64,000 nucleotides of DNA from SAR86 cluster bacterium (lineage in GTDB: Bacteria > Pseudomonadota > Gammaproteobacteria > Magnimaribacterales > TMED112), in the NCBI GenBank assembly GCA_023703555.1, contig CP097968.1, forward strand, positions 120,001-184,000, in the 5' to 3' direction. The notes beneath the pieces were generated by a model, which had not been told where the DNA came from, searched no databases, and was given only the letters and a program-made list of their open reading frames with translations. The translations under genes were made by a program, and so were the position numbers. Below, piece after piece: positions 8,210 to 16,306 of the stretch; the first letter of the stretch is position 1, and each line of letters begins with the position of its first letter.

Positions 8210-8938
8210 CTAAATCAGAACTCTATCAACAAAATTTTTCATTAATTTATGAGAATCTGGAGTCTCAACAAGGGAATTAAGAACATTCTGGAATTGCTTT
8301 TCACTTTTGGTATATTTCTCTTTGTAAATTGAAAGTCTAGTGAAAACAGTGTTTCTATCAACTTCTGGGTGAAATTGAAAGGCCCAAAAAGGAGCGTTTC
8401 TGTGTTTAAAACTATGCAAGCAATCGCTTGTATAAGCAAGAAGATCTAGTTTGTTTGGTAAGTCTAGGGCATATTGTTGATGCACGGAAAGTGCACGAAA
8501 ATTATTTGGAATGCCTTTAAAAACCTGGTCAATTTTAGCAAGATTTGTAAGTTTTATCGGTATGCTTCCCATTTCATAATTTTGGTCTTTCGAAAAAATC
8601 TTGCCACCAAATGCAAGTATTGCTAATTGGAAGCCAAAGCAAGATGCAAAAGTTGGCAACTCAATTTCTGATGCATGCCGCATGAGATCAATACAATATT
8701 TTACAAATTTGTATTTTTCTGGCTCTAAAACATTTGCTTCACTAGCGCCGCCTACGTACAACGCATCAAAACCTTTAAGGACTTCATGAGAAAACTTTGG
8801 CTGATCAAATACATTAAGAACAGAAAACTGAGTGAGACTTAAATCACTATACCTAGCAAAACTCTCTAATTCTTCTCTTCTTACTTTTGAATCATCCCTT
8901 ATTTGTAATAATAGAATTTTCAGTCTATCTCGTTTCAT
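8210..8938 (-). CDS. Class I glutamine amidotransferase-like protein
   Basis: The 242-residue protein has the GATase1 fold: LYVGGASEANV (oxyanion strand region), the nucleophile elbow PTFASCFGFQLA with the catalytic Cys near residue 100, and AFQFHPEVD with the His-Glu pair of the triad near residue 195. The family resembles stand-alone GMP-synthase-like amidotransferases, some of which hydrolyse gamma-glutamyl compounds; no synthetase partner is adjacent, so the substrate is unknown. It is the first gene of the minus-strand series running to the ThiE-like gene, and is divergent from a small membrane protein gene at 8988. Confidence 0.85.
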   Translation of the reverse strand: MKRDRLKILLLQIRDDSKVRREELESFARYSDLSLTQFSVLNVFDQPKFSHEVLKGFDALYVGGASEANVLEPEKYKFVKYCIDLMRHASEIELPTFASCFGFQLAILAFGGKIFSKDQNYEMGSIPIKLTNLAKIDQVFKGIPNNFRALSVHQQYALDLPNKLDLLAYTSDCLHSFKHRNAPFWAFQFHPEVDRNTVFTRLSIYKEKYTKSEKQFQNVLNSLVETPDSHKLMKNFVDRVLI

Positions 8939-8987
8939 TTAGCTAAAACTAATTTAATATTTCACTTTTTTAGTATAGAATGATCAC

Positions 8988-9155
8988 ATGATTCAGTACA
9001 TTCTATTAGGTTTTTTGACACTTTCGTCAATCTTATGCATGTCACTTTTTTTATTTCTCAAAGAGGGCACTAAAGGCATTAAAGTAAAACCTTACAAAAC
9101 AAAAAGTGGAATAGTACACACAGCTGAAAAATACAGAGAAAGACATATTGTCTAA
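8988..9155 (+). CDS. Small single-pass membrane protein, unknown function
   Basis: A 55-residue reading frame starts at ATG and ends in TAA at 9153-9155, sharing its last A with the ATG of the MAPEG gene (TAATG). Residues 3-25 are strongly hydrophobic (a transmembrane helix or uncleaved signal anchor), followed by a basic, polar tail (KEGTKGIKVKPYKTKSGIVH). The overlap argues that it is really translated and coupled to the next gene. A TATAGA element at 8974-8979 could be its -10 box. The family is not recognised. Confidence 0.6.
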   Translation: MIQYILLGFLTLSSILCMSLFLFLKEGTKGIKVKPYKTKSGIVHTAEKYRERHIV

Positions 9156-9574
9156 TGGACAACTCCATACTTTTCCCAGTTTTTTACATGTTCATCCTGA
9201 CTATCAGTGTGTTTCTTCTGAGCACATTACTAAGATTTAAGTCTGTTTGGGTTGATAAAGCAGTTTCAATGGAGGATTTGCATAAAATTCCAGTGCCAGA
9301 TAGTGCGTCATTGATTATAAGACAAGCAAATAGAAACCTTATAAACCTGTTTGAATTTCCTATTTTTTTTTACATTATTTGCGCAGCAATATATCTTTCT
9401 GAAAGCACAAACGATTATTTAGTTTCTTTGGGGTATGCATTCTTTTGTCTTAGGCTTGCACACTCTGTTTATCATATCTTTATAAATCAGACAAAACTAT
9501 TCCCTTGGCGTGCAATGTTCTTTCTTCCATCACTGGCTGTTACATTTTTGATGTGGCTTGATTTCTTAATTTAG
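9155..9574 (+). CDS. MAPEG-domain membrane protein
   Basis: The 139-residue protein has four predicted membrane segments (about residues 7-25, 68-86, 90-108 and 117-137). The loop before the second contains the MAPEG signature: RQANRNLINLFEFPIFFYII, i.e. R-x-x-R-N-x-x-N-x-x-E-x-P. MAPEG proteins are trimeric membrane enzymes of glutathione and eicosanoid metabolism in eukaryotes; bacterial members have poorly known roles, often linked to glutathione conjugation. Its start codon overlaps the stop of the 55-residue gene by one base, suggesting coupled translation. Confidence 0.85.
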   Translation: MDNSILFPVFYMFILTISVFLLSTLLRFKSVWVDKAVSMEDLHKIPVPDSASLIIRQANRNLINLFEFPIFFYIICAAIYLSESTNDYLVSLGYAFFCLRLAHSVYHIFINQTKLFPWRAMFFLPSLAVTFLMWLDFLI

Positions 9575-9599
9575 GAAAATTTCTCAACACAAATTTTCC
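9574..9599. repeat. AT-rich 9-bp inverted repeat after the MAPEG gene
   Basis: GGAAAATTT and its exact complement AAATTTTCC are separated by 8 bases, beginning at the last base of the MAPEG stop codon. No T-run follows, so it is a poor terminator; it could be an operator or an mRNA 3' stabilising hairpin ahead of the secreted PDZ protein gene. Confidence 0.45.
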
Positions 9600-9651
9600 A
9601 TGCAATAATAAATATTCTAATTGAAATTAATTTGTACTTATGGAGGTAAGA

Positions 9652-10374
9652 ATGAAATTAATATTTTTATTTACATTTATATTTTCTTTGATGAGTTCTG
9701 CACAGGCAAGCATTGGCGCTATTGCAGAGAATTGGGTAAAGGCACAATATAAGAGTAAAGAGGCAACACTTGAAATGGTGGAAAATTATCTAGACGATGA
9801 TGGTGTTAATTTTGGTGGCAGGTACGTTGGGTTTGGGTTCCTTTGGGATCCAACAAACGAAGACGGTATGGTAGTAACAAGGGTTATCGAAGATGGTCCT
9901 GCATTTGGAATCCTTGAAGTGGGAGATCAATTTATTTCTGTAAATGGAAATGACATTACTGAAGACAATGTGAACTCCGGCGCTTTGGGCTTCAGAGGTG
10001 AACCAGGTCAACCAGTGAAAGCGGTTGTTCTGAGAGGTGGAGATGAAGTTGAGGTTGATGTTACAAGAGGAATAGTAAATCCAACCTATTCAAAGGATCA
10101 AGTCCTTGCAAATATTAATTCTGCTGTATCAGAAAACTGGGGACAAAATCTTCTAGATTATCAGATAGGTGATGTTGTTGTGGATGAAGGTAAAAATCTA
10201 GTTTATGTCTGGCATTGGTCAAAGAATATTGATGCTGTTTCAGGGAATGAGGTTGAAGCGCACAATTTTACTCGTATGAGATTTAATGAAAATGGTCTTG
10301 TCGCAGGATGGTGGACCTTAAGTGAAGAAGAACTTGCTCTTGTACAATCTGGCTGGTCAATTACAAGAGAGTAA
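9652..10374 (+). CDS. Secreted PDZ-domain protein
   Basis: The start chosen is the ATG at 9652 because GGAGGT lies five bases before it; an in-frame ATG at 9640 forms part of that ribosome binding site. The 240-residue protein has a signal peptide (MKLIFLFTFIFSLMSSAQA), a helical stretch, then one PDZ domain (about residues 54-137): GFGFLWDPTNEDGMVVTRV, DGPAFGILEVGDQFISVNG, and VVLRGGDEVEVDVTRG. The C-terminal third (VYVWHWSKNIDAVSG...MRFNENGLVAGWWTL) resembles an NTF2/SnoaL-like sheet. No protease motif is present, so it is probably a periplasmic binding or scaffold protein of unknown partner. Confidence 0.75.
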   Translation: MKLIFLFTFIFSLMSSAQASIGAIAENWVKAQYKSKEATLEMVENYLDDDGVNFGGRYVGFGFLWDPTNEDGMVVTRVIEDGPAFGILEVGDQFISVNGNDITEDNVNSGALGFRGEPGQPVKAVVLRGGDEVEVDVTRGIVNPTYSKDQVLANINSAVSENWGQNLLDYQIGDVVVDEGKNLVYVWHWSKNIDAVSGNEVEAHNFTRMRFNENGLVAGWWTLSEEELALVQSGWSITRE

Positions 10375-10383
10375 TTTTAGAAA

Positions 10384-10459
10384 TGGAGCCACCTGTCAGA
10401 GTCGAACTGACGACCTACTGATTACAAATCAGTTGCTCTACCAACTGAGCTAAGGTGGC
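10384..10459 (-). tRNA. tRNA-Thr (anticodon TGT)
   Basis: The minus strand folds as a 76-nt tRNA: acceptor GCCACCT with AGGTGGC, D-arm AGCTCAGTTGGTAGAGC, anticodon stem-loop with loop TTTGTAA, T-arm TCAGTTCGACTCTGA, discriminator T and encoded CCA. Anticodon TGT reads ACA. In E. coli the equivalent thrU is in the same operon as tRNA-Tyr and tuf; here it is inverted and separated from them by two genes. Confidence 0.95.
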
Positions 10460-10482
10460 TAGGATTCAAATGTTACATTATT

Positions 10483-10528
10483 AAAAACAATCATGAAAGT
10501 TTCATAAAAACAATCATAAAAGTTTCAG
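10483..10528. repeat. Two tandem 23-bp repeats upstream of a secreted protein gene
   Basis: Two head-to-tail 23-bp units (10483-10505 and 10506-10528) differ at only two positions. The first contains a dyad ATGAAA-G-TTTCAT. They lie between the divergent tRNA-Thr(TGT) and the gene at 10577, just upstream of a TATAGT element at 10548-10553, so they could be a pair of regulator binding sites. No known operator is recognised. Confidence 0.5.
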
Positions 10529-10576
10529 AATTGTTTCAAAGACGTTGTATAGTGAAGTTTTAAAAATAGGAGAAAA

Positions 10577-11296
10577 ATGAAAAAAATTATTTTTATGTTT
10601 CTAATTTCTACATCATTGGTTGTATTTTCTGACAATCATGACGAGCCAAATTATTCAAAGTTTCAAGCTAACTATTTTTTCAATTGCCCAAATGAACCTG
10701 CATGTGGTGCAGCATTTGATAAGCTTATGAAAAGCCCAGAAGTTGCAAAAGAAAATTTTGAAGCATCACTTTTAAGAGTTGTTCATGCAGGGAGCTCCGA
10801 TATTACGCATACGGTGCAGTTTTATTATAAAAGCAAAGAGAGATATCAACGTGCTGGTGAAGTTTTCTCAAATTCTAGCGCTTTTGCTGAGTTTGGTCAG
10901 TCAATGGAAGCAGTTGGAGTGGAGACGATTTTTAACAACCTAACAAGTTATCTTATCGCTGAGGGTGATGGAAGAAATTCAACTGCAGGCGTTACTTTTT
11001 TTGCAGATGTGAGCAATCCTGCTGTATACGCACCTGCATTCGCAAAAATGGCTGCAAAGATGTCTGAGGAAGCATTTGGTGGAAATTCTTATGTTTTACG
11101 AGCACAGCATTTAGGAAATGGCAACTCAACACATTCAGTGTCTGTGAGTTTTGATGATGCGGCTGCAGCTCTAGAATTTTTGGCAAACTATCCTAATACA
11201 GTACAGTTTCAAGAATTTATGCAGGAAGCAGGTACATCTTTCCAACCAGGACTGTCTTTCATGACTATAAATCTGTTAGATTACAATCCTGACTAA
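10577..11296 (+). CDS. Secreted protein with two tandem ferredoxin-like/ABM-like domains
   Basis: The 239-residue protein starts at an ATG preceded by AGGAG. It has a signal peptide (MKKIIFMFLISTSLVVFS) and two halves that look related: residues 30-127 and 137-235 each run strand, helix (FDKLMKSPEVAKENF / FAKMAAKMSEEAF), strand with H-A/H-L, S/N-x-x-H-T/S-V (DITHTVQFYY / NSTHSVSVSF), helix (AFAEFGQSMEAVG / QFQEFMQEAG), strand (YLI / INLL). This suggests internal duplication of an α/β-barrel half as in dimeric ABM-like proteins. The gene is monocistronic, with its own terminator. No family name is certain. Confidence 0.65.
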   Translation: MKKIIFMFLISTSLVVFSDNHDEPNYSKFQANYFFNCPNEPACGAAFDKLMKSPEVAKENFEASLLRVVHAGSSDITHTVQFYYKSKERYQRAGEVFSNSSAFAEFGQSMEAVGVETIFNNLTSYLIAEGDGRNSTAGVTFFADVSNPAVYAPAFAKMAAKMSEEAFGGNSYVLRAQHLGNGNSTHSVSVSFDDAAAALEFLANYPNTVQFQEFMQEAGTSFQPGLSFMTINLLDYNPD

Positions 11297-11308
11297 ATTT
11301 TCGAAATT

Positions 11309-11339
11309 AAAAAAAGGAGGCCTGCGCCTCCTTTTTTTT
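11309..11339. terminator. Bidirectional intrinsic terminator
   Basis: A six-base GC stem GGAGGC/GCCTCC with loop CTGC is flanked by a run of A on the left and T on the right, giving an A/T-extended stem and U-tracts in both directions. It separates the convergent secreted-protein gene and msrA, and can serve both. It is the strongest intrinsic terminator seen in the window. Confidence 0.9.
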
Positions 11340-11886
11340 ATAGAAAACAACCTGTTCCTTTAAGATTACAGTACCCATTTGGGTTTTTTCCAAGGTACTG
11401 TTGATGATACTCTTCGGCTGGAAAAGATTTATCTGCAAATTCTATTTCAGTTGTAATATTCCCGTAACCTTCTTTTGTTAACAATTTTTGAAAAGTCTCT
11501 TTGGATTCAATTGCAGAATTATACTGTGCTTGATTTTTACAGTAAATTACTGACCTGTATTGTTCTCCAATATCATTTCCTTGTCTCATTCCCTGTGTTG
11601 GATCGTGACACTCCCAGAAACTTTTAAGTATCTCTGCGGTCGTTATTATTTTGGGATCAAATATTACATTCACTGTCTCAGCATGACCAGTTACGCCTGC
11701 ACAAACTTGCTCATAACTTGGGCTATCCCTTCGACCACCAGAATAAGATACATAGGTAACCCAAACTCCCTCAAGCTGCCAAAATAATCGTTCAACTCCC
11801 CAAAAACAACCAGCACCAAGAATTATCTCTTCACAAGTGCTCGGATAATTTGAAAATAGTTTTCTTCCATTAATAAAATGTTCCAT
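11338..11886 (-). CDS. msrA: Peptide methionine sulfoxide reductase A
   Basis: MsrA reduces methionine-S-sulfoxide in proteins and free methionine. The active-site GCFWG (catalytic Cys about residue 27) is followed by VSYSGG, SYEQVCAGVTGHAE, ECHDPTQGMRQGNDIGEQYRS and FPAEEYHQQYL, all standard. The C-terminal GYCNLKGTGCFL supplies candidate resolving cysteines. The start is taken as the ATG at 11886 giving 182 residues; a TTG two codons upstream is less likely. Convergent with the gene at 10577 across a shared terminator. Confidence 0.95.
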   Translation of the reverse strand: MEHFINGRKLFSNYPSTCEEIILGAGCFWGVERLFWQLEGVWVTYVSYSGGRRDSPSYEQVCAGVTGHAETVNVIFDPKIITTAEILKSFWECHDPTQGMRQGNDIGEQYRSVIYCKNQAQYNSAIESKETFQKLLTKEGYGNITTEIEFADKSFPAEEYHQQYLGKNPNGYCNLKGTGCFL

Positions 11887-11907
11887 ATACAAAGGATTAT
11901 ATATGTA

Positions 11908-11935
11908 TTGACTAACAAATTTCTAAGTTGATAAT
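11908..11935 (+). promoter_or_regulatory. Sigma70-type promoter for tRNA-Tyr
   Basis: TTGACT (11908-11913) and GATAAT (11930-11935) are separated by 16 bases and lie about 15 bases before the mature tRNA-Tyr 5' end. Spacing and both boxes fit the housekeeping consensus well. Confidence 0.75.
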
Positions 11936-11949
11936 AACAAATCAATCCT

Positions 11950-12034
<85 letters not shown>

Positions 12035-12037
12035 TTT

Positions 12038-12065
12038 TTTACTGATTTATAAAAGGGTATATAAT
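12038..12065 (+). promoter_or_regulatory. Candidate promoter for tRNA-Thr(GGT)-tuf
   Basis: TTTACT (12038-12043) and a perfect TATAAT (12060-12065) are 16 bases apart. A second candidate, TTGAAG (12068-12073) with TATTAT (12091-12096) at 17-base spacing, would start transcription at or just inside the tRNA 5' end, which makes it less useful for making the tRNA. Either would also serve tuf downstream. Confidence 0.6.
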
Positions 12066-12100
12066 GGTTGAAGCTTTGGACTTTAGAGTATATTATATGC

Positions 12101-12176
<76 letters not shown>

Positions 12177-12192
12177 AACAAGAGAGGAAATT

Positions 12193-13380
12193 ATGGCAAG
12201 AGAAAAATTTGATAGAAGCTTACCACACATTAACGTGGGAACTATTGGACACGTAGACCATGGTAAGACAACTTTAACAGCTGCATTGACAAAGGTCTGT
12301 GCAGATACATTTGGTGGTGAAGCAGTAGCTTTTGAAGGTATAGATAATGCCCCTGAAGAAAAAGAAAGAGGTATTACAATTGCAACATCACATGTTGAAT
12401 ATAGTAGTGATGCAAGACATTATGCTCACGTTGACTGTCCTGGTCACGCAGACTATGTGAAAAATATGATAACTGGTGCTGCTCAAATGGATGGGGCAAT
12501 ACTAGTTGTTAGTGCTGCAGATGGACCAATGCCACAAACAAGAGAGCATATTCTTTTAGCAAAACAAGTTGGCGTTCCAAACATTGTAGTTTATATGAAC
12601 AAAGCTGATATGGTTGATGATGAAGAGTTACTGGAGCTTGTTGAAATGGAAGTAAGAGAGCTTCTTGATAAGTATGATTTTCCTGGTGATGATACACCTA
12701 TAATCAAGGGAAGTGCACTTAAAGCACTTGAGGGCGATGCTAAATACGTTGAAAGTGTTGTAGAGCTTGTCAAATCACTTGATGGATACTTCCCAGAGCC
12801 AGAGAGACCAATAGATAAACCGTTCTTAATGCCAATTGAAGATGTCTTTACTATTTCTGGTAGAGGAACCGTTGTTACAGGTAGAGTTGAAAGAGGTATT
12901 GTTAGAACTGGAGATGAGTTAGAAATAATTGGTATTAAAGATACTGCTAAAACGACTTGTACCGGAGTAGAAATGTTTAGGAAAACATTGGATGAAGGAA
13001 GAGCAGGCGAAAACTGTGGTGTTCTATTAAGAGGAACAGAACGAGAAGCAGTAGAAAGAGGGCAAGTTTTAGCGATTCCTGGATCTGTCACACCACATAC
13101 AAAATTTACAGCTAAAATTACTGTTCTAAGCAAAGAAGAGGGAGGACGACATACACCTTTCTTTAAAGGATATAGACCTCAGTTTTACTTCAGAACTACA
13201 GATGTTACTGGAGAAGTTACGCTCCCAGATGGAGTTGAAATGGTTATGCCTGGCGATACTGTTGATGAACTAAATTGTGAACTAATAGCTCCAATTGCGA
13301 TGGAAGAAGGTTTAAGTTTTGCTGTTAGAGAGGGTGGAAGAACTGTTGGGGCTGGAATAGTTCTCAAAATTCTCTCTTAG
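12193..13380 (+). CDS. tuf: Elongation factor Tu
   Basis: EF-Tu delivers aminoacyl-tRNA to the ribosome as a GTPase. The 395-residue protein is full length: G1 GHVDHGKTT (residues 19-27), the effector loop KERGITI, G3 DCPGHADY, G4 NKAD (residues 136-139), then β-barrel domains 2 and 3. A ribosome binding site GAGAGGAAA precedes ATG. It follows tRNA-Thr(GGT) and precedes tRNA-Trp-secE. There is no second tuf in its other usual place after fusA within this window. Confidence 0.99.
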   Translation: MAREKFDRSLPHINVGTIGHVDHGKTTLTAALTKVCADTFGGEAVAFEGIDNAPEEKERGITIATSHVEYSSDARHYAHVDCPGHADYVKNMITGAAQMDGAILVVSAADGPMPQTREHILLAKQVGVPNIVVYMNKADMVDDEELLELVEMEVRELLDKYDFPGDDTPIIKGSALKALEGDAKYVESVVELVKSLDGYFPEPERPIDKPFLMPIEDVFTISGRGTVVTGRVERGIVRTGDELEIIGIKDTAKTTCTGVEMFRKTLDEGRAGENCGVLLRGTEREAVERGQVLAIPGSVTPHTKFTAKITVLSKEEGGRHTPFFKGYRPQFYFRTTDVTGEVTLPDGVEMVMPGDTVDELNCELIAPIAMEEGLSFAVREGGRTVGAGIVLKILS

Positions 13381-13417
13381 TAAAAAAGGATTTGAGGTTA
13401 TACTAGGAGATCGTAAT

Positions 13418-13493
13418 AGGCCTGTAGCTCAATTGGCAGAGCGGCGGTCTCCAAAACCGCAGGTTGTGGGTTCGATTCCCTCCAGGCCTGCCA
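13418..13493 (+). tRNA. tRNA-Trp (anticodon CCA)
   Basis: A 76-nt tRNA with acceptor AGGCCTG/CAGGCCT, discriminator G, encoded CCA, anticodon stem GCGGT/ACCGC around CTCCAAA (anticodon CCA), and a GGGTTCGATTCCC-type T-arm. It lies between tuf and secE as in many gammaproteobacteria and is likely processed from that transcript. Confidence 0.96.
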
Positions 13494-13502
13494 AATTTAA
13501 TT

Positions 13503-13850
13503 ATGAATAGCTCCTTAAAAAACTTTTTATGGTTTGTATCAGTTACAGCTGGCTTCACAGCAGTAATTTTATTTACATATCTCGAAGCTTTAGGACTCCT
13601 CTACAGAGTTTTGATACTTGTTGCGCTACTTGCAGTCTCACTCGGTGTCTTATCATTAACTGATTTTGGCAAAGGTGCGATAAAGCTCATTAGCGATTCA
13701 AGGACTGAAATAGCAAAAGTAGTTTGGCCAAGTAGAGGTGAAACCACACAAATGACACTTGTTGTGATTGTTATGATTGTGATTTTAGCTCTAGTTTTCT
13801 GGGGTCTAGATACCCTGTTTTCTTTTTTAACAAGTTTTATTTTGGGGTAA
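13503..13850 (+). CDS. secE: Preprotein translocase subunit SecE
   Basis: SecE clamps SecY in the inner-membrane translocon. The start is the ATG at 13503 (MNSSLKNFLW), nine bases after tRNA-Trp; the frame is open upstream only through the tRNA. The 115 residues hold three membrane segments (about residues 9-28, 33-52 and 86-110), the form found in E. coli, with the conserved amphipathic helix and hinge SRTEIAKVVWPSRGETTQ between the second and third. nusG follows three bases later. Confidence 0.95.
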   Translation: MNSSLKNFLWFVSVTAGFTAVILFTYLEALGLLYRVLILVALLAVSLGVLSLTDFGKGAIKLISDSRTEIAKVVWPSRGETTQMTLVVIVMIVILALVFWGLDTLFSFLTSFILG

Positions 13851-13853
13851 AAA

Positions 13854-14381
13854 ATGGATTGGTATGTGATACAAGCTTATTCAAATTGTGAAAAGAAAGT
13901 GAAGGCTAATTTGGAAGAAAAAATCGAGATGTCCGGTATGTCAAATAAGTTTGGCGAAATTATGATACCTACAGAGCAGGTTACAGAATTGAAAAAAGGT
14001 CAAAAAAAACAGATTGAGAGAAAATTTTTCCCTGGATATATGCTGATTCAAATGGAGATGAATGATGATACATGGCATCTGGTAAGAAAGACTCCAAATG
14101 TGATGGGTTTTATGGGAGGCAAGAGAACTAGGCCTGTACCTCTGACAGAGACGGAATTATCTAAAATTACAAATAGAGTTGAGGAAGCAACAGAGACACC
14201 TAAGTTCAAAACAGTTTTTGAATCGGGAGAGTCAGTAAGAATTAATGACGGACCTTTTAACGACTTCAACGGTATAGTCGAAGAAGTTGATTACGAAAGA
14301 AATTCAATAAAAGTTTCCGTGAGTATTTTTGGTAAATCCACCCCTGTAGATTTAAATTTTTCGCAGGTAGAAAAGATATAA
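13854..14381 (+). CDS. nusG: Transcription termination/antitermination factor NusG
   Basis: NusG binds RNA polymerase and couples it to Rho and to ribosomes. The 175-residue protein shows the N-terminal NGN domain ([47 protein letters not shown]) and the C-terminal KOW domain ([25 protein letters not shown]). It sits between secE and rplK, its usual place, one base before rplK. Confidence 0.98.
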   Translation: MDWYVIQAYSNCEKKVKANLEEKIEMSGMSNKFGEIMIPTEQVTELKKGQKKQIERKFFPGYMLIQMEMNDDTWHLVRKTPNVMGFMGGKRTRPVPLTETELSKITNRVEEATETPKFKTVFESGESVRINDGPFNDFNGIVEEVDYERNSIKVSVSIFGKSTPVDLNFSQVEKI

Positions 14382-14382
14382 C

Positions 14383-15018
14383 ATGGCAAAAGAAGTTTCA
14401 ACAATTATTAAATTACAAGTTCCTGCTGGAGGTGCTAATCCAAGCCCACCTGTTGGGCCTGCACTAGGACAGCATGGACTAAATATCATGGATTTTTGCA
14501 ATGCTTTCAATGAAAAAACGAAAGAAATGGAAAAGGGTCTAAAAGTTCCTGTAGAAATTACCGTTTATGAGGATAGAACTTTTACATTTATTACTAAATC
14601 ACCACCTGCTGCAGTTTTACTAAAAAAAGCTGCAAAGATCGAAAAGGCTAGCGGTGAACCAAACAGAATGAAAGTTGCTCGTATATCAATAGTCCAAGTA
14701 AAAGAAATTGCTGAAATGAAAAAGGCAGATCTAAACTCAAATGATGTTGACGCAGCAATAAAAATTATTGCAGGGACTGCAAGAAGTATGGGGATTGAAG
14801 TTAAGGGACTGGATTCAAATAGTGACGTCCCTAAACAAGAGATTGCTAATCCAACCACAAATAAAAGTGAAGAACCTACTGATAATCAAGCCATTCAGTC
14901 GTCTGATAATCAGTCTGAAGGTGTCATTCAAAATGAGAACGAAATCAATAATTTAGTTGATTCTGACACAGAAGATAGTTCTGTAAATGACAGCGGAGGT
15001 AGTGATGAAGGAAAGTAA
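14383..15018 (+). CDS. rplK: Ribosomal protein L11 with a 69-residue acidic C-terminal tail
   Basis: L11 forms the GTPase-associated centre on 23S rRNA. Residues 1-142 are a complete L11: [49 protein letters not shown] and [15 protein letters not shown]. The usual protein stops there. Here about 69 more residues follow, rich in Ser, Asn, Asp, Glu and Gln, with no hydrophobic patches and only four Lys, so the tail is acidic and probably disordered. The tail includes the region where rplA starts (overlap 15005-15018). It does not resemble any domain I recognise. Confidence 0.96.
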   Translation: MAKEVSTIIKLQVPAGGANPSPPVGPALGQHGLNIMDFCNAFNEKTKEMEKGLKVPVEITVYEDRTFTFITKSPPAAVLLKKAAKIEKASGEPNRMKVARISIVQVKEIAEMKKADLNSNDVDAAIKIIAGTARSMGIEVKGLDSNSDVPKQEIANPTTNKSEEPTDNQAIQSSDNQSEGVIQNENEINNLVDSDTEDSSVNDSGGSDEGK

Positions 15019-15688
15019 ATATAAAAAGGCACTTCAAGGATCTGACTTTGAGAAAGCCTACTCAATCGGTGAGGCTATCGAAACAATATTAAGTCAGCCA
15101 AAAAGAAAATTCATTGAAAATATCGATATTTCCGTTGTTTTGGGGATAGATCCAAAAAAAGCCGACCAGAATTTACGAGGTTCCTTAACTTTACCTCATT
15201 CACTTGGAAAAAAAGTTGTAGTAGTGGCTTTTGTGGATGGTGAAAAAGCTGAGGACGCAAAAAAAGCTGGAGCAGATTTTATTGGTGTTGATGATTTAGT
15301 TGATAAATATAAAGAGGGAAATATTGATTTTGATGTTGCAGTAACTACCCCGGCTCAGATGAAGACAGTAAGCAAGTTAGCAAAAATTTTAGGGCCAAGA
15401 GGTTTGATGCCCAACCCAAAAACTGGAACCGTTACAGAAAACATTGGGAAGGTGGTAATGGACATAAAACATGGTCAAGTACGATTTAAGACAGAGAAAG
15501 AAGGTCTAATACAAGGAACAATAGCCAATGTTTCCATGAGCAAAGAACAACTTAAAGACAATTTAGACTCCTTTTTGAATGAAATGAAAAGAATCAAACC
15601 TGCATCAGCAAAAGGAATCTATTTTAAGAGTGTATTTCTCTCGACAACAATGGGTCCAGGGTATAGAATTGATGTTTCTCAAATTTGA
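15005..15688 (+). CDS. rplA: Ribosomal protein L1
   Basis: L1 forms the mobile L1 stalk of the 50S subunit and can repress its own operon. The start chosen is the ATG at 15005 ([10 protein letters not shown]), because GGAGGT stands five bases upstream; an in-frame ATG at 14987 would add residues with no family match. The 227 residues contain [39 protein letters not shown] and the C-terminal [11 protein letters not shown], all typical. It overlaps the end of rplK by 14 bp. Confidence 0.97.
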   Translation: MKESKYKKALQGSDFEKAYSIGEAIETILSQPKRKFIENIDISVVLGIDPKKADQNLRGSLTLPHSLGKKVVVVAFVDGEKAEDAKKAGADFIGVDDLVDKYKEGNIDFDVAVTTPAQMKTVSKLAKILGPRGLMPNPKTGTVTENIGKVVMDIKHGQVRFKTEKEGLIQGTIANVSMSKEQLKDNLDSFLNEMKRIKPASAKGIYFKSVFLSTTMGPGYRIDVSQI

Positions 15689-15689
15689 G

Positions 15690-15740
15690 AGATCGAAGAC
15701 TGAGGGAGCAAGTAGCTTAATAACCCTCATAGATTAATCA
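15690..15740 (+). promoter_or_regulatory. L10(L12)4-binding mRNA leader (L10 leader)
   Basis: The 88-base gap between rplA and rplJ contains GAAGACTGAGGG, a loop with AGCTTAATAA, and CCCTCATAG, so that GAGGG pairs with CCCTC around a bulged internal loop. This GAAGACTG...CTTAATAA pattern matches the known L10 leader that binds the L10-L12 complex and represses rplJL translation. The assignment is by pattern, not by covariance search. Confidence 0.75.
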
Positions 15741-15776
15741 GATATTACTCTAATGTCTTCACAAAATTAAATAAAT

Positions 15777-16298
15777 ATGGCGTTAAGTTTAGAAGAAAAA
15801 AAAGAAATAGTTAAAAATGTTAGCAACATGGCTTTAGAGTCGAGCTCTTTGGTTATTGCTGACGCTAGGGGGGTAAATGTGTCTGATAGCAATGCCCTTA
15901 GGTCTGATGGATATTCAGCAAATGTAAAATTTGTCGTTGCTAAAAACACCTTAGTAAGATTGGCACTCAAGGATACAAATTACGAAGGTATAGAAAATTA
16001 CTTAAATGGACCGACTATGCTAGCTTTCTCATATGAAGAACCTGGTGCTGCTGCAAAGATATTAAAAAAGTACGCAAAAATAAATAAAAACTTGAAAATT
16101 AAGGGCTTATCTATTGATGGAATGCATTTTGATGGTAGTGAAATTAACAAATTAGCGAATTTACCAACATTTAATGAAGCTATTTCAAAATTCGCTGGAC
16201 TTTTGAAGGCACCTTTGGGTAAAATTGCATCTCTCATGAAAGAGATACCTTCAAAATTTGTAAGAACACTAGCGGCAGTGAAAGAACAGAAAAGTTAG
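15777..16298 (+). CDS. rplJ: Ribosomal protein L10
   Basis: L10 anchors L7/L12 dimers to the ribosomal stalk. The 173 residues begin [19 protein letters not shown] and contain VADARG-like [23 protein letters not shown] and [19 protein letters not shown], then the C-terminal helix that binds L12. There is no Shine-Dalgarno directly before the ATG; translation is probably governed by the leader at 15690-15740. rplL follows after eight bases. Confidence 0.97.
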   Translation: MALSLEEKKEIVKNVSNMALESSSLVIADARGVNVSDSNALRSDGYSANVKFVVAKNTLVRLALKDTNYEGIENYLNGPTMLAFSYEEPGAAAKILKKYAKINKNLKIKGLSIDGMHFDGSEINKLANLPTFNEAISKFAGLLKAPLGKIASLMKEIPSKFVRTLAAVKEQKS

Positions 16299-16306
16299 GA
16301 GATAAG

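Noticed and set aside
12591-13133. 180-codon open frame on the minus strand inside tuf
   Set aside because: It is the antisense shadow of tuf; composition is Ser/Leu/Thr/Pro-rich with no domain, and tuf is certain.
14987-15004. Upstream start for L1
   Set aside because: The ATG at 14987 lies before the GGAGGT that serves the ATG at 15005, and the added residues do not match L1.
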